Shown piece by piece: positions 24,788 through 34,462 of a stretch of DNA of 64,000 nt. Position 1 is the first letter of the stretch. Every line of letters begins with the position of its first letter. The notes beneath the pieces are model-generated. The model worked only from the letters and a program-made list of their open reading frames with translations, ran no database searches and was not told the DNA's origin. Location of the stretch: NCBI RefSeq assembly GCF_003352165.1, contig NZ_CP029176.1, positions 3,231,501-3,295,500 on the forward strand, in the 5' to 3' direction. The DNA is from Acidibrevibacterium fodinaquatile. Its GTDB lineage: Bacteria > Pseudomonadota > Alphaproteobacteria > Acetobacterales > Acetobacteraceae. A program made the translations under genes and the position numbers.

Positions 24788-25485
24788 TGAGCGAGACCTA
24801 TCACCAACGTCGCGCGCTACTTCTTGAGTATTTTGACCGCACGGCTATTGATGCCTGGGCGCGGCTTACGTCGGACGCACCCCTCAACCCGATCCGCGCC
24901 ACCGTTCGCGCTGGCCGTGACGCGATGCGTAATACGCTTTTGCAATGGCTGCCTGAGCGCCTCGATGGCATGCGCTTGCTTGATGCGGGTTGCGGGACTG
25001 GTGCCCTCTCCCACACGCTCGCGCAACGCGGCGCGAACGTGCTTGCGTGCGATCTGTCGCCGCGGCTCATCGATATCGCCCGCACACGCGGTGCCGAAGC
25101 CCGCCAAAGCGGAGCTCTCGAATTCGTTGTGTGTGACATGCTCGATGTCGCGCTTGGGGAATTCGACTGTGCGATCGCGATGGATAGTCTCATTCATTAT
25201 CAACCAGCGACGATTTTGGCGGCATTAGAGGCCCTCGCTCAACGCGTGCGACGCTCCCTACTCTTTACATTTGCGCCGCGTAACGCGCTCCTTGCGGGAA
25301 TGCATGCGCTTGGACACCTGTTTCCCCGCGGCAACCGGGCACCCGAAATCGTGCCGATCGCAGAGAAAGCCCTCATTCGTGGCATTGGCGCTAGTGCTGC
25401 TCTCTCAGAGTGGCGAATTGGCCGCACACAACGCGTCGCCCGGGGCTTTTATATCTCGCAGGCGCTGGAGCTCGTGCGAAAATGA
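24787..25485 (+). CDS. bchM: Mg-protoporphyrin IX methyltransferase
   Basis: SAM-dependent O-methyltransferase (232 aa) esterifying the C13 propionate of Mg-protoporphyrin IX, the step before AcsF. SAM motif I 'LLDAGCGTGALSHTLAQRG' and post-I 'CDLSPRLIDIARTR' are intact; 'AMDSLIHYQ' follows. Coupled at both ends to bchL and lhaA. Confidence 0.95.
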
Positions 25486-26948
25486 GTCTCTCAGAGACGA
25501 AATATCCCGATCTCGCGCAGGTCAACCGCCGTCTTGGCGCACTCTGGAAGCGTCTCGGGCCGCGCTATCTTCCATTTGCCGACGCAGTGACCTCGGAGCT
25601 GCCATTTTTGCGGCTCATCCGACTTTCCTTGTTTCAGGTCTCCGTCGGCATGGCGGTCGTACTTCTGATTGGCACGCTCAATCGGGTGATGATCGTTGAA
25701 CTCGGCGTGCCCACCTGGCTTGTCGCCGTCATGGTCGCGCTACCGCTGGTTTTCGCGCCGTTCCGCGCTCTGGTTGGATTTCGCTCCGACATTCACCGCT
25801 CGGTGCTTGGCTGGCGGCGGGTTCCATATATCTGGTTTGGGTCTTTATTACAGTTTGGTGGTTTTGCGATCATGCCGTTTGCGCTCATCATCCTATCAGG
25901 TGACGTGAGGGGTGGGCCCGCCTTCGTCGGCGACATCGCCGCGGCGGTTGCCTTTTTGATGGTGGGTGCTGGCCTGCACACGACCCAGACCATCGGTCTT
26001 GCCTTGGCGTGCGATCTTGCGCCCGAGAAGAGCCAGCCGCGTGTTGTTGCCTTGCTCTGCATGATGATGCTGATCGGCATGGTAGTCAGCGCGCTGGCGT
26101 TCGGGATATTTCTTGCGCGGTTCAGCGAGGTGCGTCTCATCCAGGTGGTACAGGCGGCGGCATTCGTGACGATGGTTCTCAACATCGTCGCACTTTGGAA
26201 GCAAGAGCCCCGTCATCGCGCGGATGGCGGCGACGCCACGGTTTCCTTTGCGGCCTCTTGGCGGGCCTTTCGCAGCCAAAGACAAGCGGTCCGGCGCCTT
26301 GTCGCGCTGGGGCTTGGAACGCTCGCCTTTAGCATGCAGGATATTCTTCTTGAGCCCTATGGCGGGCAGGTTTTGCATCTTACCGTCGGGCAGACGACGC
26401 TGCTTACCGCGGTTCTCGCTTGCGGTGGTCTTGCAGGCTTCGGTATTGCCGCGCGTGCCCTCGGCCGTGGCGCCGATCCCTATCGGTTTTCGGCACTTGG
26501 CAGCTTGATCGGGCTTTTTGCCTTTACGATCGTGATCTTTGCTTGGCCGCTCGCTTCACAGATTTTGTTCGGACTTGGTGTCTGCCTGATCGGCGTTGGC
26601 GCGGGCGTATTTGCTCACTGCACGCTGACCGCGGCGATGGGCACGGCTGAGCGCACGCGCATCGGTCTTGCGCTCGGCGTCTGGGGGGGGGTACAGGCTT
26701 CAGCGGCGGGCATCGCCGTAGCACTTGGCGGCTTGCTTCGTGACGCCATCTCCTATCTCGCGATGAGAGGCGCCTTGGGGCCGGTGCTGCACGATCCTGC
26801 CATCGGCTACATCGCCGTCTATCATCTGGAAATTCTTCTGCTCTTCGTAACGCTCGTTGCCATCGGTCCACTGGTTCGCGCCGGGGCGGACGAGAAAACG
26901 CGCTCACCATCCCGCGGATTGCTTGGGATGCCGGCTTCTCAGACCTGA
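25482..26948 (+). CDS. lhaA: LhaA/PucC-family light-harvesting assembly transporter
   Basis: Twelve-helix MFS-like membrane protein (488 aa) needed for LH1 assembly, possibly delivering bacteriochlorophyll. Conserved segments include 'RLSLFQVSVGMAVVLLIGTL', 'FRALVGFRSDIHRS' and 'LGWRRVPYIWFGSLLQFGG'. ATG 25482 lies in an ATGA overlap with bchM. Location before puhA matches lhaA of other purple bacteria, as opposed to pucC, which sits with pucBA (not found here). Confidence 0.93.
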   Translation: MSLSETKYPDLAQVNRRLGALWKRLGPRYLPFADAVTSELPFLRLIRLSLFQVSVGMAVVLLIGTLNRVMIVELGVPTWLVAVMVALPLVFAPFRALVGFRSDIHRSVLGWRRVPYIWFGSLLQFGGFAIMPFALIILSGDVRGGPAFVGDIAAAVAFLMVGAGLHTTQTIGLALACDLAPEKSQPRVVALLCMMMLIGMVVSALAFGIFLARFSEVRLIQVVQAAAFVTMVLNIVALWKQEPRHRADGGDATVSFAASWRAFRSQRQAVRRLVALGLGTLAFSMQDILLEPYGGQVLHLTVGQTTLLTAVLACGGLAGFGIAARALGRGADPYRFSALGSLIGLFAFTIVIFAWPLASQILFGLGVCLIGVGAGVFAHCTLTAAMGTAERTRIGLALGVWGGVQASAAGIAVALGGLLRDAISYLAMRGALGPVLHDPAIGYIAVYHLEILLLFVTLVAIGPLVRAGADEKTRSPSRGLLGMPASQT

Positions 26949-26964
26949 CAGCTGAGGTGAAATT

Positions 26965-27741
26965 ATGCCAAAAGGTGCGATCACCGGTTATATCGACGTT
27001 GCCCAGCTCACGCTGTATGCGTTCTGGATCTTCTTCGCCGGACTGATTTATTACCTCCACCGCGAGGATAAACGCGAGGGATATCCAATGATTTCGGATA
27101 ATCCGGACGCGCCCGCCCGGGAGGGATTTCCACCAATGCCAGTCCCGAAAATATTCTTGCTGCCGCATGGCGGAACCCAGAGCGCCCCGCGCCAAGAGGT
27201 CGCACGCAAGGTCAATGCCGCACCCGCCTATCCGTGGTCGGGCTCGCCGCTCGTCCCACTCGGCAACCCGATGCAAGATGGCATTGGCGCTGCCGCCTAC
27301 GCCGACCGCGCCGAGGAGCCGGAGCTGACATTCGAAGGCGAGCGGCGCATGGTTCCACTCCGTGTGGCGAATATCTATTCCGTGCACCCCGATGATCCGG
27401 ATCCGCGCGGCATGGAAATTGTCGCAGCAGACGGTGTGATTGTTGGAGCCGTCACTGATTTGTGGATCGATCGCAGTGAGCCGCATATCCGCTACGTCGA
27501 AGTTACGCTTGCGGCCGCGGCCCCGCCACGGACGGTGTTGGTGCCCATGCTTTACGTCGATCGGATCGAGCGCGCGAGGGGTCGTCTCTTGGTCAGTGCG
27601 ATCACATCAACTGATTTCCTTGCTATCCCGCCGCTCAAGGATCGTGACCAAGTGACCGCGCGCGAAGAGGACAAGATCACCGCATATTTCGCTGGGGGCT
27701 TCCGCTACGCAACGCCCGATCGGCAGGAGCCGCTGCTATGA
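26965..27741 (+). CDS. puhA: Reaction centre H subunit
   Basis: H subunit (258 aa), with one N-terminal transmembrane helix (about residues 12-31) followed by 'YYLHREDKREGYP' and a cytoplasmic beta-rich domain ('GVIVGAVTDLWIDRSEPHIRY'). It caps the L-M core on the cytoplasmic side and guides protons to QB. GAGGTG ribosome site 7 nt upstream. The stop overlaps puhB. Confidence 0.96.
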   Translation: MPKGAITGYIDVAQLTLYAFWIFFAGLIYYLHREDKREGYPMISDNPDAPAREGFPPMPVPKIFLLPHGGTQSAPRQEVARKVNAAPAYPWSGSPLVPLGNPMQDGIGAAAYADRAEEPELTFEGERRMVPLRVANIYSVHPDDPDPRGMEIVAADGVIVGAVTDLWIDRSEPHIRYVEVTLAAAAPPRTVLVPMLYVDRIERARGRLLVSAITSTDFLAIPPLKDRDQVTAREEDKITAYFAGGFRYATPDRQEPLL

Positions 27742-28388
27742 GTGAGAAAATGCCGATTGTGCCGCATGGCCTCCCGGGGCCGCTACCTGCAGGGGAGACC
27801 ATACTTTGGCAGGGTGCACCTTCGTGGAAGCTATTGGCGAGGCGCGTTTATCACCTCCCGATGATTGGTCTCTATTTCATTGCGTTGCTCGTCTGGCGTG
27901 AGGCGATAGCGCTTTCCGGCGGCGGCACCTTGGTGGACGCGCTCAAGGCTGGCGGTGCGGCGCTCGGTCTCGCGATGGTAACGCTCGGGCTGCTTCTCGC
28001 CTTGGCACGGCTTGTCGCGCGGAGTACGGTTTACACGATCACGTCGCAAAGGCTCGTCATTCACTGCGGTATCGCCCTTTCGGTGACGCTAAATTTGCCC
28101 TACCGCTTGATCGACGCCGCTGAGCTCCGTGATCATCGCGATGGCAGCGGCGACATTTCGCTGACCCTACGCAAGGGAGAGCGCATCAGCTATCTGATGT
28201 TCTGGCCGCACGTCCGGCCATGGCACCTCAATCGGGTCCGCCCCGCTCTGCGACAGATCGAAAATGCCTCGCAGGTCGCGCAGTGTCTCGCGCGCGCGCT
28301 TGCCGCCGATGCGGCGCAGCCCGCGCCAACCGTGCCACAAAGCGTGCGCGCGGCTGACAGCGTTTCGGCCGCGGTGGCGCCAGCATGA
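27738..28388 (+). CDS. puhB: PuhB reaction-centre assembly protein
   Basis: Membrane protein (216 aa) needed for reaction-centre assembly. It starts with a soluble 'GPLPAGETILWQGAPSWKLL' segment, then three hydrophobic helices and a PH-like domain ('TVYTITSQRLVIHCGIALSV'), followed by a 'YLMFWPHVRPWHLNRVRP' tail typical of PuhB. Overlaps puhA and puhC by 4 nt each. Confidence 0.92.
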   Translation: MSEKMPIVPHGLPGPLPAGETILWQGAPSWKLLARRVYHLPMIGLYFIALLVWREAIALSGGGTLVDALKAGGAALGLAMVTLGLLLALARLVARSTVYTITSQRLVIHCGIALSVTLNLPYRLIDAAELRDHRDGSGDISLTLRKGERISYLMFWPHVRPWHLNRVRPALRQIENASQVAQCLARALAADAAQPAPTVPQSVRAADSVSAAVAPA

Positions 28389-28843
28389 GCAGGACCGCTT
28401 CCCCTTATCGCGCGTTTCCAAGCGGGCCCTTGGTCGCCTGTGCGGCCCTGATTACCGTCGCGATCGGCGCCGCGGCGCTCGGGGATTGGCGCGGCATATC
28501 GAGCGCCGTGCCCCGCTCGGCACCGCTCGTAAGCCGGCCGATTCAGTTTGTCGACCAGCCGGATGGCGCAATTAGGGCGCTCGATGCAGCGACGCGGCAG
28601 GAGATTATGATTATCGCGCCGGGAACCAATGGTTTCTTGCGCGCGACCCTGCACGGCCTGGCGCGCGAGCGGCGCCGGGCGGGTTTTGGTCCACAGCCGC
28701 CGTTTCAACTCACTGCCTGGCGGGACGGGCGTCTCACCCTGACCGACTCGACGACGGGACGTCGTATCGAGCTCGAATCCTTCGGCCAAGACAATGAGGC
28801 CGCCTTTGCCCGTCTACTCACGAATGAGGGGAGACAGCCATGA
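28385..28843 (+). CDS. puhC: PuhC photosynthetic complex assembly protein
   Basis: Single-pass membrane protein (152 aa) with one helix near residues 18-36 and a periplasmic domain; required for normal LH1-RC organisation in Rhodobacter. Family wording 'FVDQPDGAIRALDAATRQEI' and 'GTNGFLRATLHGLARERR' is visible. Coupled by ATGA overlaps to puhB and to orf96. Confidence 0.9.
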   Translation: MSRTASPYRAFPSGPLVACAALITVAIGAAALGDWRGISSAVPRSAPLVSRPIQFVDQPDGAIRALDAATRQEIMIIAPGTNGFLRATLHGLARERRRAGFGPQPPFQLTAWRDGRLTLTDSTTGRRIELESFGQDNEAAFARLLTNEGRQP

Positions 28844-29130
28844 GCAGTGCGCGGAGAGAGTTCGATATTTCGTGTCGTGTAGATATCGAACAAAGCCCGG
28901 AGAGTTTACATGCCCACGCGATCCCGGAAGGGGTCTCGCTGCGGCCCGGCGACACCGTGATCGTGCATGGGGTGCCATCGACGGTAGCATTTGGTGAGCA
29001 CCTGGAAATGACATGCCGGGCGACTGTGTTCCGTGCCGGTATTTTTGAGCGCTTGTGGCTCCGGTTTAGCTCGCTTTTCGAACTGACCGAACTCTATGAG
29101 GTCGGCTTTCAACCCAAGGAGTTGGCATGA
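28840..29130 (+). CDS. Conserved small photosynthesis-cluster protein (orf96)
   Basis: Soluble 96-aa protein with no signal peptide or membrane helix. Similar small ORFs lie between puhC and acsF in other purple bacteria, but the function is unknown. It contains '[20 protein letters not shown]' and '[12 protein letters not shown]', suggestive of a small beta-barrel. Its start and stop overlap puhC and acsF (ATGA both sides), so its dose is tied to AcsF. A role in cyclase or reaction-centre assembly is inference. Confidence 0.75.
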   Translation: MSSARREFDISCRVDIEQSPESLHAHAIPEGVSLRPGDTVIVHGVPSTVAFGEHLEMTCRATVFRAGIFERLWLRFSSLFELTELYEVGFQPKELA

Positions 29131-30182
29131 TGTCAGCGATGGCTGCCCCGAATGAGGCGACACGTCTCGCCCAGCGCGATACCGTGTTGAGTCCGCGATT
29201 TTATACGACCGATTTCGCCGCGCTCGAGCAGATAGATATCACATCGGTACGCGCGGAATGGGACGCCGTGATGGCGGAATTTCGTCTCGATAAAAACAAG
29301 GGCCATTTCATCCGTAATGCCGAGTTCGACCTCGATCTCTCGCAAATGCCTGATGCGTTGCGCGAGGAATTTCTTGATTTTCTGATCAGCTCTGTCACCG
29401 CGGAATTCTCTGGCTGCGTTCTTTATGCCGAAATTAAGAAGCGCCTCAAAAATCCTGCTCTCAAGGAGTTGTTCGGCTTCATGAGCCGCGATGAGGCGCG
29501 GCATGCGGGCTTCATCAACGACACACTCAAGGATTTTGGCGTCGGCGTCGATTTGAGCTTCCTGACCAAGGCGAAGAAATACACCTTCTTCAAGCCGAAA
29601 TTTATCTTCTATGCCACCTATCTATCCGAAAAGATCGGCTATGCCCGCTATATCTCGATCTATCGCCAGCTCGAGCGCCATCCGGAATATCGCTTTCATC
29701 CGATTTTTAAATGGTTCAAGGAATGGTGTAACGACGAATTTCGCCATGGTGAGGCTTTTGCGCTTTTGATGCGCGCCAATCCTTGGCTACTCTCGGGCAT
29801 AAACAAACTCTGGATCCGGTTTTTTCTGCTCGCCGTCTTCGCGACCATGTATGTGCGCGATCACGGGCGCCCGGCCTTTCATCGTGCGCTTGGCATCGAT
29901 CCGGATGAATATGATTTGCAGGTATTCCGCATCACTTCGGCGATCGCAAAGCAGGTCTTTCCGGTGGCATTACCCGTCGACGATCCGCGCTTCATGGCTG
30001 GTCTGCGGCGTTTGCGAGGCATTTCCGACAAAGTCAGCCTGCTCAAATCCCGAGGGCCGTGGGCACGCGTGAAGCGGGCGGCACTCCTTGCGCGAGCCGG
30101 CGGAGTCCTGCTTCGCCTTTATCTGATGGCGCCAGAAAGATCAGCGCTCCCCGCAGAGGTACGTATGGCACCGACCTGGTAG
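29127..30182 (+). CDS. acsF: Aerobic Mg-protoporphyrin IX monomethyl ester cyclase
   Basis: Diiron oxygenase (351 aa) forming the isocyclic ring E with O2. Iron-binding motifs are DEARH at residues 122-126 and DEFRH at 203-207, with an upstream Glu in '[13 protein letters not shown]'. No anaerobic bchE lies in this window, so pigment synthesis here is oxygen-compatible; bchE may be elsewhere. Start overlaps orf96. The fused puhE gene follows after 18 nt. Confidence 0.96.
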   Translation: MMSAMAAPNEATRLAQRDTVLSPRFYTTDFAALEQIDITSVRAEWDAVMAEFRLDKNKGHFIRNAEFDLDLSQMPDALREEFLDFLISSVTAEFSGCVLYAEIKKRLKNPALKELFGFMSRDEARHAGFINDTLKDFGVGVDLSFLTKAKKYTFFKPKFIFYATYLSEKIGYARYISIYRQLERHPEYRFHPIFKWFKEWCNDEFRHGEAFALLMRANPWLLSGINKLWIRFFLLAVFATMYVRDHGRPAFHRALGIDPDEYDLQVFRITSAIAKQVFPVALPVDDPRFMAGLRRLRGISDKVSLLKSRGPWARVKRAALLARAGGVLLRLYLMAPERSALPAEVRMAPTW

Positions 30183-30200
30183 CACAAGAGCGAGGATGCT

Positions 30201-32036
30201 GTGAACCACTATGTTTTTCCCGCCCTATATGCGCTTTTTGTCTGGTGGTTTAGCACCGGGGTGATCATTTATCTCGATGGGCTGCCGCGCGCGACGTTTC
30301 GCTGGAGCATGATCGGCGCGACGATCGTCCTTGCGGCATCTTTGTATGGGCTTTGGGCCAGTAGCAAAATAGTGACGCTGGGTGGGCTCTACTGCGCTTT
30401 TACCACCGGTCTTCTCGCCTGGGGTTGGCAAGAGATTAGTTTTTACATGGGTTTCGTCACGGGCCCGCGACGTGAGCCCTGTCCCGAGAATTGTCATGGC
30501 TGGCGCCATTTTATTCACGCGATAGAGACAAGCCTCTATCATGAATTGGCGATCATTGTATTTGCGGTTGCAGTTATTGCGCTCACGTGGGGCGCGCCAA
30601 ACCATGTCGGTGCCTGGACCTTCATGATTTTGTGGTGGATGCACCAGAGCGCGAAGCTCAATGTTTTTCTCGGCGTACGCAATCTGAATGAAGAATTCTT
30701 GCCCGAGCATCTCGGCTTCCTGAAGAGTTTTTTAACCAAAAAGCCGATGAACCTGTTGTTTCCGTTTTCGGTAACGATATCGACGGTGATTGCTGCACTT
30801 TTATTCGAGGAAGCAGTACGGCCTGGTCAGTCGAAGTTCACCGCAGTGGGCGACGTGTTTCTTGGCACGATGATGGCACTGGCGATCCTCGAGCACTGGT
30901 TTTTGGTGCTCCCACTGCCAGCGGCGGCGCTATGGCATTGGGGTCTTGCCTCGCGCAAGGCGGCAGCGAAGGTTGATATCGAGGTTGTCGCGGGATTTCT
31001 CGGCGCTGGCAAGACTACGGTTTTGAGCCGCCTTCTCGCCGATGCGGATCCCGCGTTGCGCACCGTGGTGCTGGTCAATGATTTTGCGAGCGTGGGTGTC
31101 GATGGCTCGCTTCTCGCCGGGCGCGGCGCGGACATTGTTGAATTGCCGAATGGCTGTATTTGCTGCTCGCTCCGCCAGGATTTGGCGCGACAATTGCAGG
31201 AGACGCTGGCACGCTGGGCGCCGCAGCGCGTGTATATCGAACCAAGCGGCGTCGCCGACCTCGCATCCCTGATCAGCGTCCTCCATCAGGATCGCTTGCG
31301 GCCGCTGATCAGTGCTGTTCATGTGCGCGCCGTTATCGATGCTGGGGCATTTCAATATGATTTTGCCCGGATGCCTCGGCATTTCGAGGCGCAGATGGGA
31401 CTCGCGAACGATGTACTGGTCAACAAATGCGATCTGGTAGCGCCAGCAGAACTCCGCATGATCGCGGCGACGTTGGCGGCAATCAATCCCGGGGCGAGCA
31501 TTGTTCCCGCGCGTTTCGGCATGCCCTCGACGCACCAAGGCGATGCGGATGCGCTCGCCGCCCGCGGGGATGATATCGCGTCGCCGCCGAGGTCAAAATT
31601 AGCCGCCCGGCCCGAGCACATGCCGGCGGCAAAGGGCGCGCGGCATCACCACGAGCACGAACATACACATGAACGTAATGAGAACGCGGGGCACGAAGCA
31701 GATCATGCGCATGATTTAGATCATGGCCATGAGGCCGCGCTCGCTGGATTAACCGCATGGAGTGCAACCCTCGGTGGGGTGTGTCATCCGCTCGGGCTGG
31801 AAACGGTTCTGACTGCGGTCGCCGCCGGGAAGTTTGGGGCGGTGGAGCGGGTCAAGGGGATCGCGCGGAGCGGGGATGGCTGGGTTCGTTTCGATGTCGC
31901 TGGCAGGCGCTGGCGGGTTGCCGCGTATGCGCCGGGGAATGATGAGCAAGCGCGGGTTATCGCGATCGGGCGTTCGGTCGATGAGCCCGGCCTCGCCGAG
32001 GCGTTCAGGGCGTGCGTGATGTCGGCCTCGATGTGA
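30201..32036 (+). CDS. puhE: PuhE fused to a COG0523 (CobW/ZNG-type) GTPase metallochaperone
   Basis: A 611-aa two-domain protein. Residues 1-250 are PuhE, a seven-helix membrane protein of unknown role in complex assembly ('CPENCHGWRHFIHAIETSLY'). Residues 258-611 are a full COG0523 GTPase: Walker A GFLGAGKT (265-272), 'VNDFASVGVDG', the metal-binding CICC (319-322), 'IEPSG' (347-350), NKCD (408-411), a His-rich stretch with 11 His in 481-510, then a CobW C-terminal domain. There is no stop or frameshift between the halves. Start is GTG 30201 with GAGGA upstream. It sits 18 nt after acsF and before hemA. A role in metal delivery to AcsF or tetrapyrrole enzymes at the membrane is inferred. 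Confidence 0.9.
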   Translation: MNHYVFPALYALFVWWFSTGVIIYLDGLPRATFRWSMIGATIVLAASLYGLWASSKIVTLGGLYCAFTTGLLAWGWQEISFYMGFVTGPRREPCPENCHGWRHFIHAIETSLYHELAIIVFAVAVIALTWGAPNHVGAWTFMILWWMHQSAKLNVFLGVRNLNEEFLPEHLGFLKSFLTKKPMNLLFPFSVTISTVIAALLFEEAVRPGQSKFTAVGDVFLGTMMALAILEHWFLVLPLPAAALWHWGLASRKAAAKVDIEVVAGFLGAGKTTVLSRLLADADPALRTVVLVNDFASVGVDGSLLAGRGADIVELPNGCICCSLRQDLARQLQETLARWAPQRVYIEPSGVADLASLISVLHQDRLRPLISAVHVRAVIDAGAFQYDFARMPRHFEAQMGLANDVLVNKCDLVAPAELRMIAATLAAINPGASIVPARFGMPSTHQGDADALAARGDDIASPPRSKLAARPEHMPAAKGARHHHEHEHTHERNENAGHEADHAHDLDHGHEAALAGLTAWSATLGGVCHPLGLETVLTAVAAGKFGAVERVKGIARSGDGWVRFDVAGRRWRVAAYAPGNDEQARVIAIGRSVDEPGLAEAFRACVMSASM

Positions 32037-32086
32037 AACGCTATGGGAAGGAACCCGAATAGGTTCGCGAAGGAGTGATGAGCGCC

Positions 32087-33298
32087 ATGGATTATGAAGC
32101 GTTTTTTGAGGAAAAATTGGCCGCCTTGCAACGCGAAGGGCGTTATCGGGTTTTTGCCGATCTGGAACGCCGTGCCGGCCATTTTCCGCGGGCGACGCAT
32201 TATCGGCGGGGCGGCGGGTCGGAGGTCACGGTGTGGTGCTCCAATGATTATCTCGGCATGGGCCAGCATCCGAAAGTGATCGCGGCGATGCACGAGGCGA
32301 TCGATCGCTGCGGGGCCGGGGCTGGCGGCACGCGGAACATCTCAGGGACCAATCATTATCACGTCACCCTTGAGGCGGAACTCGCTGATCTTCACGGGAC
32401 CGCGGCGGCGCTATTGTTCAATTCGGGCTATATGTCGAATTGGGCGACACTGAGTACGCTCGGCCAAGCACTTCCGGGTTGTGTCGTATTGTCGGATGCG
32501 CTCAACCATGCCTCGATGATCGAGGGCATCCGGCAATCGCGGGCGGAACGAATCGTTTTTGCCCACAATGATGTCGCCGATTTAGCACGCAAGCTCGCCG
32601 CGATTGATCCCGCGCGGCCCAAGCTCGTCGCCTTCGAGTCGGTCTATTCAATGGATGGCGATATCGCGCCGATTGCCGAAATTTGTGACGTCGCCGAGAC
32701 CTATGGCGCGATGACCTATCTCGACGAGGTTCATGCCGTTGGGCTTTACGGCGCTCGCGGCGGCGGGATTTCCGAGCGCGAGGGAATAGCGGCGCGTTTG
32801 ACGGTCATTGAAGGGACGCTTGCCAAAGCCTTCGGCGTCGTTGGCGGCTATATCGCTGGATCGGCGGCCCTGTGTGATTTTATTCGCAGTTTCGCCTCCG
32901 GTTTTATTTTTACCACTTCTTTGCCCCCTGCCATTGCCGCGGGAGCGCTCGCCAGTATCCGCCATTTGAAGGAAAGCAATGAGGAGCGCGAACGCGTTGC
33001 CGAGCGGGTCGCGACATTGCGGCGCGAGCTTGACGCGATCGGCGTGCCGCATCTCGAAAACCCCAGCCATATCGTGCCGGTGATGGTGGGGGATCCTGTT
33101 CTCTGCAAGCGTATTAGTGACGAGTTACTCGAGCGGTTCGCAATCTATGTGCAGCCGATCAATTATCCGACCGTCCCGCGCGGCACCGAGCGGCTGCGGA
33201 TCACGCCGTCACCGCTGCACAGCGACGCCGATCTCGCGCATCTGGTCGATGCGCTCGGGACGATCTGGTCGGCATTGCGCCTGCGGCGCGCGGCCTGA
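32087..33298 (+). CDS. hemA: 5-aminolevulinate synthase
   Basis: PLP enzyme (403 aa) condensing glycine and succinyl-CoA, the alphaproteobacterial entry into tetrapyrrole synthesis. '[12 protein letters not shown]', '[17 protein letters not shown]' and the PLP-lysine motif '[17 protein letters not shown]' are present. The start is taken as ATG 32087 ([11 protein letters not shown]) with GAAGGAG 11 nt upstream; ATG 32078 or GTG 32075 would add 3-4 residues. Followed by hemC after 10 nt. Confidence 0.95.
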   Translation: MDYEAFFEEKLAALQREGRYRVFADLERRAGHFPRATHYRRGGGSEVTVWCSNDYLGMGQHPKVIAAMHEAIDRCGAGAGGTRNISGTNHYHVTLEAELADLHGTAAALLFNSGYMSNWATLSTLGQALPGCVVLSDALNHASMIEGIRQSRAERIVFAHNDVADLARKLAAIDPARPKLVAFESVYSMDGDIAPIAEICDVAETYGAMTYLDEVHAVGLYGARGGGISEREGIAARLTVIEGTLAKAFGVVGGYIAGSAALCDFIRSFASGFIFTTSLPPAIAAGALASIRHLKESNEERERVAERVATLRRELDAIGVPHLENPSHIVPVMVGDPVLCKRISDELLERFAIYVQPINYPTVPRGTERLRITPSPLHSDADLAHLVDALGTIWSALRLRRAA

Positions 33299-33308
33299 GG
33301 GTGTGAAC

Positions 33309-34361
33309 ATGGATATCAGCCAGCATGTGAGCGTCGCTCAAGCCCAAGCAACCCCACGGGTTTTGGTGCCGCCCCATCGTCGAGCACTCCCGCTCAGGGT
33401 CGGAACTCGGGCCTCACCGCTCGCGCTTGCGCAGACAAAGACGTTTCTTTCAGTGTTATCGGGCTTTTGTCCCGTTCTCCGTGATATGCCGGTGTTCGAG
33501 GCGCACCCCATCCGCACGACGGGCGATGCGTCGCAGGCAAGCGGGTGTCGTCTTGCCGATCTCGGCGGCAAGGGTTTGTTCGCCAAGGAGATCCATGAGG
33601 CACTCGCCGATGGGCGCATCGATTTCGCCGTCCACAGCTTGAAGGATCTCGAGACTGAGTTGCCGGCCGGGATCGTTCTCGCCTGCACCCTGACACGCGA
33701 GGATGCGCGCGATGTGCTCATTCTCCGAGATGATCTTCCTCGCTGGGGGCGCGCGGAAATCTCCGCGCGGGCCGAGGCGGGCGATGATCTCTGGGATTGT
33801 CTCCCTGATGGCGCGGTGATCGGGACATCCTCGGTGCGGCGGCAGGCGCAGCTTCTCCATGCACGGCCCGACCTGCAGATCAAAACGCTACGCGGCAATG
33901 TGCAGACCAGGATCGATCGCCTCGATCATGGTGATTGCGCGGCAACGCTCCTTGCGCTCGCGGGCCTCAAGCGGCTCGGTATCGCCGATGATCGGGCGAT
34001 CGTCATCGACCCTTCGGTGATGGTGCCAGCGGCGGGTCAGGGGATCATCGGCGTGACCGTGCGCGCCGATGACCATGAGCTTCGCGATCTTTTGGGCGCC
34101 ATCGAAGACCCTGAGGCGCGCGCCGTCTCCACCGCCGAGCGCGCTTTGCTCGCGGCCCTCGATGGCTCGTGCAAAACCCCGATCGGCGGCTATGCGCGGG
34201 TGAAGGAGGGGCGCCTTCACCTCACGGGCCTGCTTGCGCGCGAGGATGGCTCGTTTCTGGTGCGGCGAACGGTGAACGGCGTGATTTCAGAGGCGGCGGG
34301 GATCGGCTACGCGCTCGGCATGGAGCTTCGCGCCCAGGCACCGGCCGACGTGTTCGCATGA
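33309..34361 (+). CDS. hemC: Porphobilinogen deaminase
   Basis: Hydroxymethylbilane synthase (350 aa). 'LRVGTRASPLALAQT', 'FAVHSLKDLETELPAG', 'VIGTSSVRRQAQLL' and the dipyrromethane-cofactor Cys in 'DGSCKTPIGGYA' are intact. The N-terminal ~30 residues before the conserved core are longer than usual. ATG 33309 has a GAGGGTG ribosome site. Placement after hemA links precursor supply to the bch genes. Confidence 0.94.
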   Translation: MDISQHVSVAQAQATPRVLVPPHRRALPLRVGTRASPLALAQTKTFLSVLSGFCPVLRDMPVFEAHPIRTTGDASQASGCRLADLGGKGLFAKEIHEALADGRIDFAVHSLKDLETELPAGIVLACTLTREDARDVLILRDDLPRWGRAEISARAEAGDDLWDCLPDGAVIGTSSVRRQAQLLHARPDLQIKTLRGNVQTRIDRLDHGDCAATLLALAGLKRLGIADDRAIVIDPSVMVPAAGQGIIGVTVRADDHELRDLLGAIEDPEARAVSTAERALLAALDGSCKTPIGGYARVKEGRLHLTGLLAREDGSFLVRRTVNGVISEAAGIGYALGMELRAQAPADVFA

Positions 34362-34462
34362 GGAATTTTCGACCGATGGAGATCTGGCGAACCCCGTGAC
34401 TAGGCCCATATCGCTGGTGGGCGTGATTTTCGCTCTCGTCGCAATGCAAGGAGGTAAATGCC

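Noticed and set aside
26524-27486. 320-aa minus-strand frame opposite lhaA/puhA
   Set aside because: Antisense to two certain genes; no motif.
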